Shown here: positions 11,549-13,194 of the stretch, piece after piece
Numbering within the stretch: position 1 is the stretch's first letter
Layout of the letters: each line of letters opens with the position of its first letter
DNA from: Spirochaetaceae bacterium
GTDB taxonomy: Bacteria > Spirochaetota > Spirochaetia > Treponematales > Breznakiellaceae
Length of the DNA: 13,194 nucleotides
NCBI GenBank assembly: GCA_031280115.1
Contig: JAITHF010000039.1
Coordinates: 1-13,194 of the forward strand
Direction: 5' to 3'
The notes under the pieces: model-generated
Database searches by the model: none
The model's input: only the letters and a program-made list of their open reading frames with translations
What the model was told of the DNA's origin: nothing
Position numbers and translations under genes: made by a program

Positions 11549-12919
11549 TTAGAAAGCGTAGCCGAACAGGATGGGGATCGAGAGGATGCCGTTCTGCTTA
11601 ACGTTTTCAGGATTTTCGGTGGCAACTTTGTAGGCCACGCCGCCGCGGATAGAGCCGTTGCCGATGGCTTTCTGGATCCAGAGCCCGAAGCCCACATCAA
11701 TGCCGCCCTTCGCTTCCGTTTCCGTAGTACCGGCACCAGTCTTTACTTTTGCTTTACCATCTCCATTAACGCCGAGGCCGAAGTCAAGGCCGATAGTGGC
11801 AAAGCCTAAGTCATAAGAGGGCCACAGGTGGAAGTTCAGCCAGAAGGGATAGTCAATATTTACCTCTAAACCGGCGTTGTCGTATTTATAATTCTCTAAA
11901 AAGCCCACGTCGATACGGGCGTTAATCCCGATGGCGCCCATAGTGTACCCCGCGCCCAGGGCGATCTGCATCCCCTTCCAGAAGGTGCCTTTGGCTCCGG
12001 TCATAGTATACTCGTGATCAGTTTCAGACCAGGCATCAGTAACGGTATCACCAATGGGGATCCAGAACTTGAGGCCGAAGTCAATCACCAGGTTTTCCAT
12101 GCCCGTATAGGCAAAGGCCGCTTCAATGCGGGGAGCGTTGTTAAAAACAGGCGGTGTTTGTGATGCTGCAATAAAGTCTGTGCCGTCCCCGTTGGCGCCG
12201 ACGAACTGGGCCCGGACAAGGCCGATGCCGCTGAGTTCATAGCCCACCGCAACCTGAGTGCGCTCATAGACCCGCAAGGCGCGATACTTGTCGTCGCCGG
12301 CGTTAGTAACAGGAACGGTATCGCCGTTTAAGTCCGGAGCGCCGGAGGTGTAATTCGGGGTGTCGCCCACAAGCGGGGAGAAGTCAGGCACATGGACGCC
12401 GATAAAGAGGCCCTCAAGGGGCTTTATGCTCACCAGCACCCCTGCGTCGCCCTTGAAGCGGGTGAAGATGGCGTCTTTGCCCTTCATGCCTACGGTGAAA
12501 TTGTGCCAGTCGTCGTCCCCCACTTTGCCCCGCAGGATGTCTTCGTTGAACCGGCCCACGTCAAACTTGAGTTGGGGAAGGGGCTGCCACCACAGGCCGA
12601 GGAAATCCCCTACCGTAAACTTCTCAAAGACGCCTGCGTCGCCTCGCAAGAAGTCAAGATGCGCCCTGAAGCCGATTTTGTCCTCAAAGTTGCCTTTCAC
12701 GTCGAGCCGCACTAAAGGGACGTTCCCGTCAGCCCAGCCGCCCAAGCCGGCGCCCACATAGGGGTCGTCCCTGTCTGGATTATGCACAATCTGAAGCGGG
12801 ACGAGCGCCGCATACGCTTCCGCGTTAATCGTAACCCCTGATTTCGCCTCTTCCTGAGCGAACGCAAGGGTTCCACACACTACACCGAGTACAATAGAAA
12901 AAGTCAACAGCTTTTTCAT
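11549..12919 (-). CDS. Outer-membrane beta-barrel protein (porin-like)
   Basis: From the ATG at 12919 (AAGGAGGA five bases upstream) the protein has 456 residues. MKKLLTFSIVLGVVCGTLAFA is a classical signal peptide, with cleavage expected after AFA (21) before QEE. The mature part shows many alternating amphipathic strands rich in Gly and aromatic residues. Examples are IGFRAHLDFL, LFIGVHVPDF, TQVAVGYEL and LVIDFGLKFWI. It ends ILFGYAF with a terminal Phe, the usual signal for outer-membrane assembly. The loops are Asp/Gly-rich. Size and pattern fit a porin or adhesin-like major outer-membrane protein, but I recognise no named family. The frame extends to a TTG at 12967 that also has an AAGGAG, but that start would bury the signal peptide. 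The gene is monocistronic, with a hairpin-bearing leader upstream and a strong terminator downstream. Confidence 0.85.
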   Translation of the reverse strand: MKKLLTFSIVLGVVCGTLAFAQEEAKSGVTINAEAYAALVPLQIVHNPDRDDPYVGAGLGGWADGNVPLVRLDVKGNFEDKIGFRAHLDFLRGDAGVFEKFTVGDFLGLWWQPLPQLKFDVGRFNEDILRGKVGDDDWHNFTVGMKGKDAIFTRFKGDAGVLVSIKPLEGLFIGVHVPDFSPLVGDTPNYTSGAPDLNGDTVPVTNAGDDKYRALRVYERTQVAVGYELSGIGLVRAQFVGANGDGTDFIAASQTPPVFNNAPRIEAAFAYTGMENLVIDFGLKFWIPIGDTVTDAWSETDHEYTMTGAKGTFWKGMQIALGAGYTMGAIGINARIDVGFLENYKYDNAGLEVNIDYPFWLNFHLWPSYDLGFATIGLDFGLGVNGDGKAKVKTGAGTTETEAKGGIDVGFGLWIQKAIGNGSIRGGVAYKVATENPENVKQNGILSIPILFGYAF

Positions 12920-12949
12920 ACAGTTCCTCCTTACAATTCCGGAAAGGAA

Positions 12950-12962
12950 CGGCCAACGGCCG
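12950..12962 (-). promoter_or_regulatory. Leader hairpin of the outer-membrane protein mRNA
   Basis: CGGCC-N3-GGCCG forms a short GC stem about 30 bp before the start codon, between the AT-rich stretch and the ribosome binding site. It could stabilise the mRNA 5' end; no regulator is evident. Confidence 0.35.
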
Positions 12963-12978
12963 CGCAATCCTCTCCTTC

Positions 12979-13005
12979 TTTATAAAAAATAAAATATATA
13001 AAACA
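12979..13005 (-). promoter_or_regulatory. AT-rich promoter-like tract upstream of the outer-membrane protein gene
   Basis: This is the only A/T-dense stretch in the upstream region, and TATATT and TATAAA can be read on the minus strand. I find no convincing -35, so the exact promoter is not defined. Confidence 0.35.
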
Positions 13006-13072
13006 GGGGCCGCCTGCCCGCCCGCGGACAAACCCCGCCCCACGTTTTATCCTGCCCTGACGCCTCCGGCGG

Positions 13073-13106
13073 ATAATAAAAAACGCCGCTCCTTTAGCGG
13101 TTTTTT
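13073..13106. terminator. Bidirectional intrinsic terminator
   Basis: The stem CCGCT-CTTTA-GCGG-type hairpin (13086-13100) is followed by six T on the plus strand. It is followed by CG and six T on the minus strand, so it could act in both directions. It probably closes a minus-strand gene lying to the right of the window. Confidence 0.7.
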
Positions 13107-13137
13107 CATGCCTTCAAACACGGAGAACATATTCTAA

Positions 13138-13166
13138 ACAATAACAACAAATCTGTCTCCTGTCAA
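13138..13166 (-). promoter_or_regulatory. Possible promoter reading into the terminator
   Basis: On the minus strand a perfect TTGACA (13161-13166) is followed after 17 nt by TATTGT (13138-13143). A transcript from about 13131 would meet the terminator within 60 nt, giving either a very short RNA or an attenuated leader for the outer-membrane protein gene. Confidence 0.35.
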
Positions 13167-13194
13167 CCTGCGCGTCAAAAAAAACCGTCCTGCC

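Noticed and set aside
12920..12967. TTG start extending the outer-membrane protein
   Set aside because: It places 16 residues before a perfect signal peptide that has its own strong ribosome binding site.
13047..13109. 20-codon ORF MKKPLKERR... near the right end
   Set aside because: It spans a terminator hairpin, and the only purine run (GAAGG) is one base from the ATG; probably chance.

Overview
The window looks like a chromosomal segment of a fermentative or hydrogen-metabolising bacterium with GGAGG-type ribosome binding sites and TTGACx/TATAxT promoters. A spirochaete of the termite-gut Treponema type is my best guess. It rests on the HydF/AspA pair, the porin-like barrel protein, the Bdr-like 11-residue coiled-coil repeats and the repeat-rich intergenic DNA. 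This is inference from gene content, not from a marker gene, and no rRNA or tRNA gene was seen.

Layout. (1) 1-870 is intergenic and repeat-built: a 62-bp tandem array made of small hairpins (11-280), a dispersed module called R (213-325), a strictly phased array of nineteen 21-bp units (about 366-770) and a short module called S (775-809). (2) 870-2903, minus strand: a URO-D-superfamily methyltransferase-like protein followed 3 bp later by an ADP-ribosylglycohydrolase-family protein. (3) 2904-3587: a gene-free divergent region made of nested inverted repeats, whose outer arms (2968-3012 and 3494-3532) each carry an outward-facing promoter. It also holds second copies of R and S. (4) 3588-6829, plus strand: an operon of a TatD-family metal hydrolase, tRNA-dihydrouridine synthase (GTGA overlap) and 6-phosphogluconate dehydrogenase. 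(5) 6826-9383, minus strand: hydF and aspA with an ATGA overlap, convergent with gnd and sharing a CTAG that supplies both stop codons. (6) 9442-11380, minus strand: two coiled-coil genes built of 11-residue (33-bp) repeats, one ending in a PD-(D/E)XK nuclease-like domain. They have near-identical promoters and tandem ATGGAGG leaders that encode tiny overlapping upstream ORFs. (7) 11549-12919, minus strand: a secreted outer-membrane beta-barrel protein with its own terminator. (8) 12920-13194: leader region and a bidirectional terminator.

How the genes work together. HydF is the scaffold/GTPase for assembly of the [FeFe]-hydrogenase H-cluster. AspA recurs next to hyd maturation genes and may supply ammonia. 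The plus-strand operon is housekeeping: tRNA modification, the oxidative pentose-phosphate branch and a TatD nuclease-like enzyme. The less explained parts are the 21-bp dyad array, the palindromic intergenic element with outward promoters, and the paired coiled-coil genes with cloned leaders.
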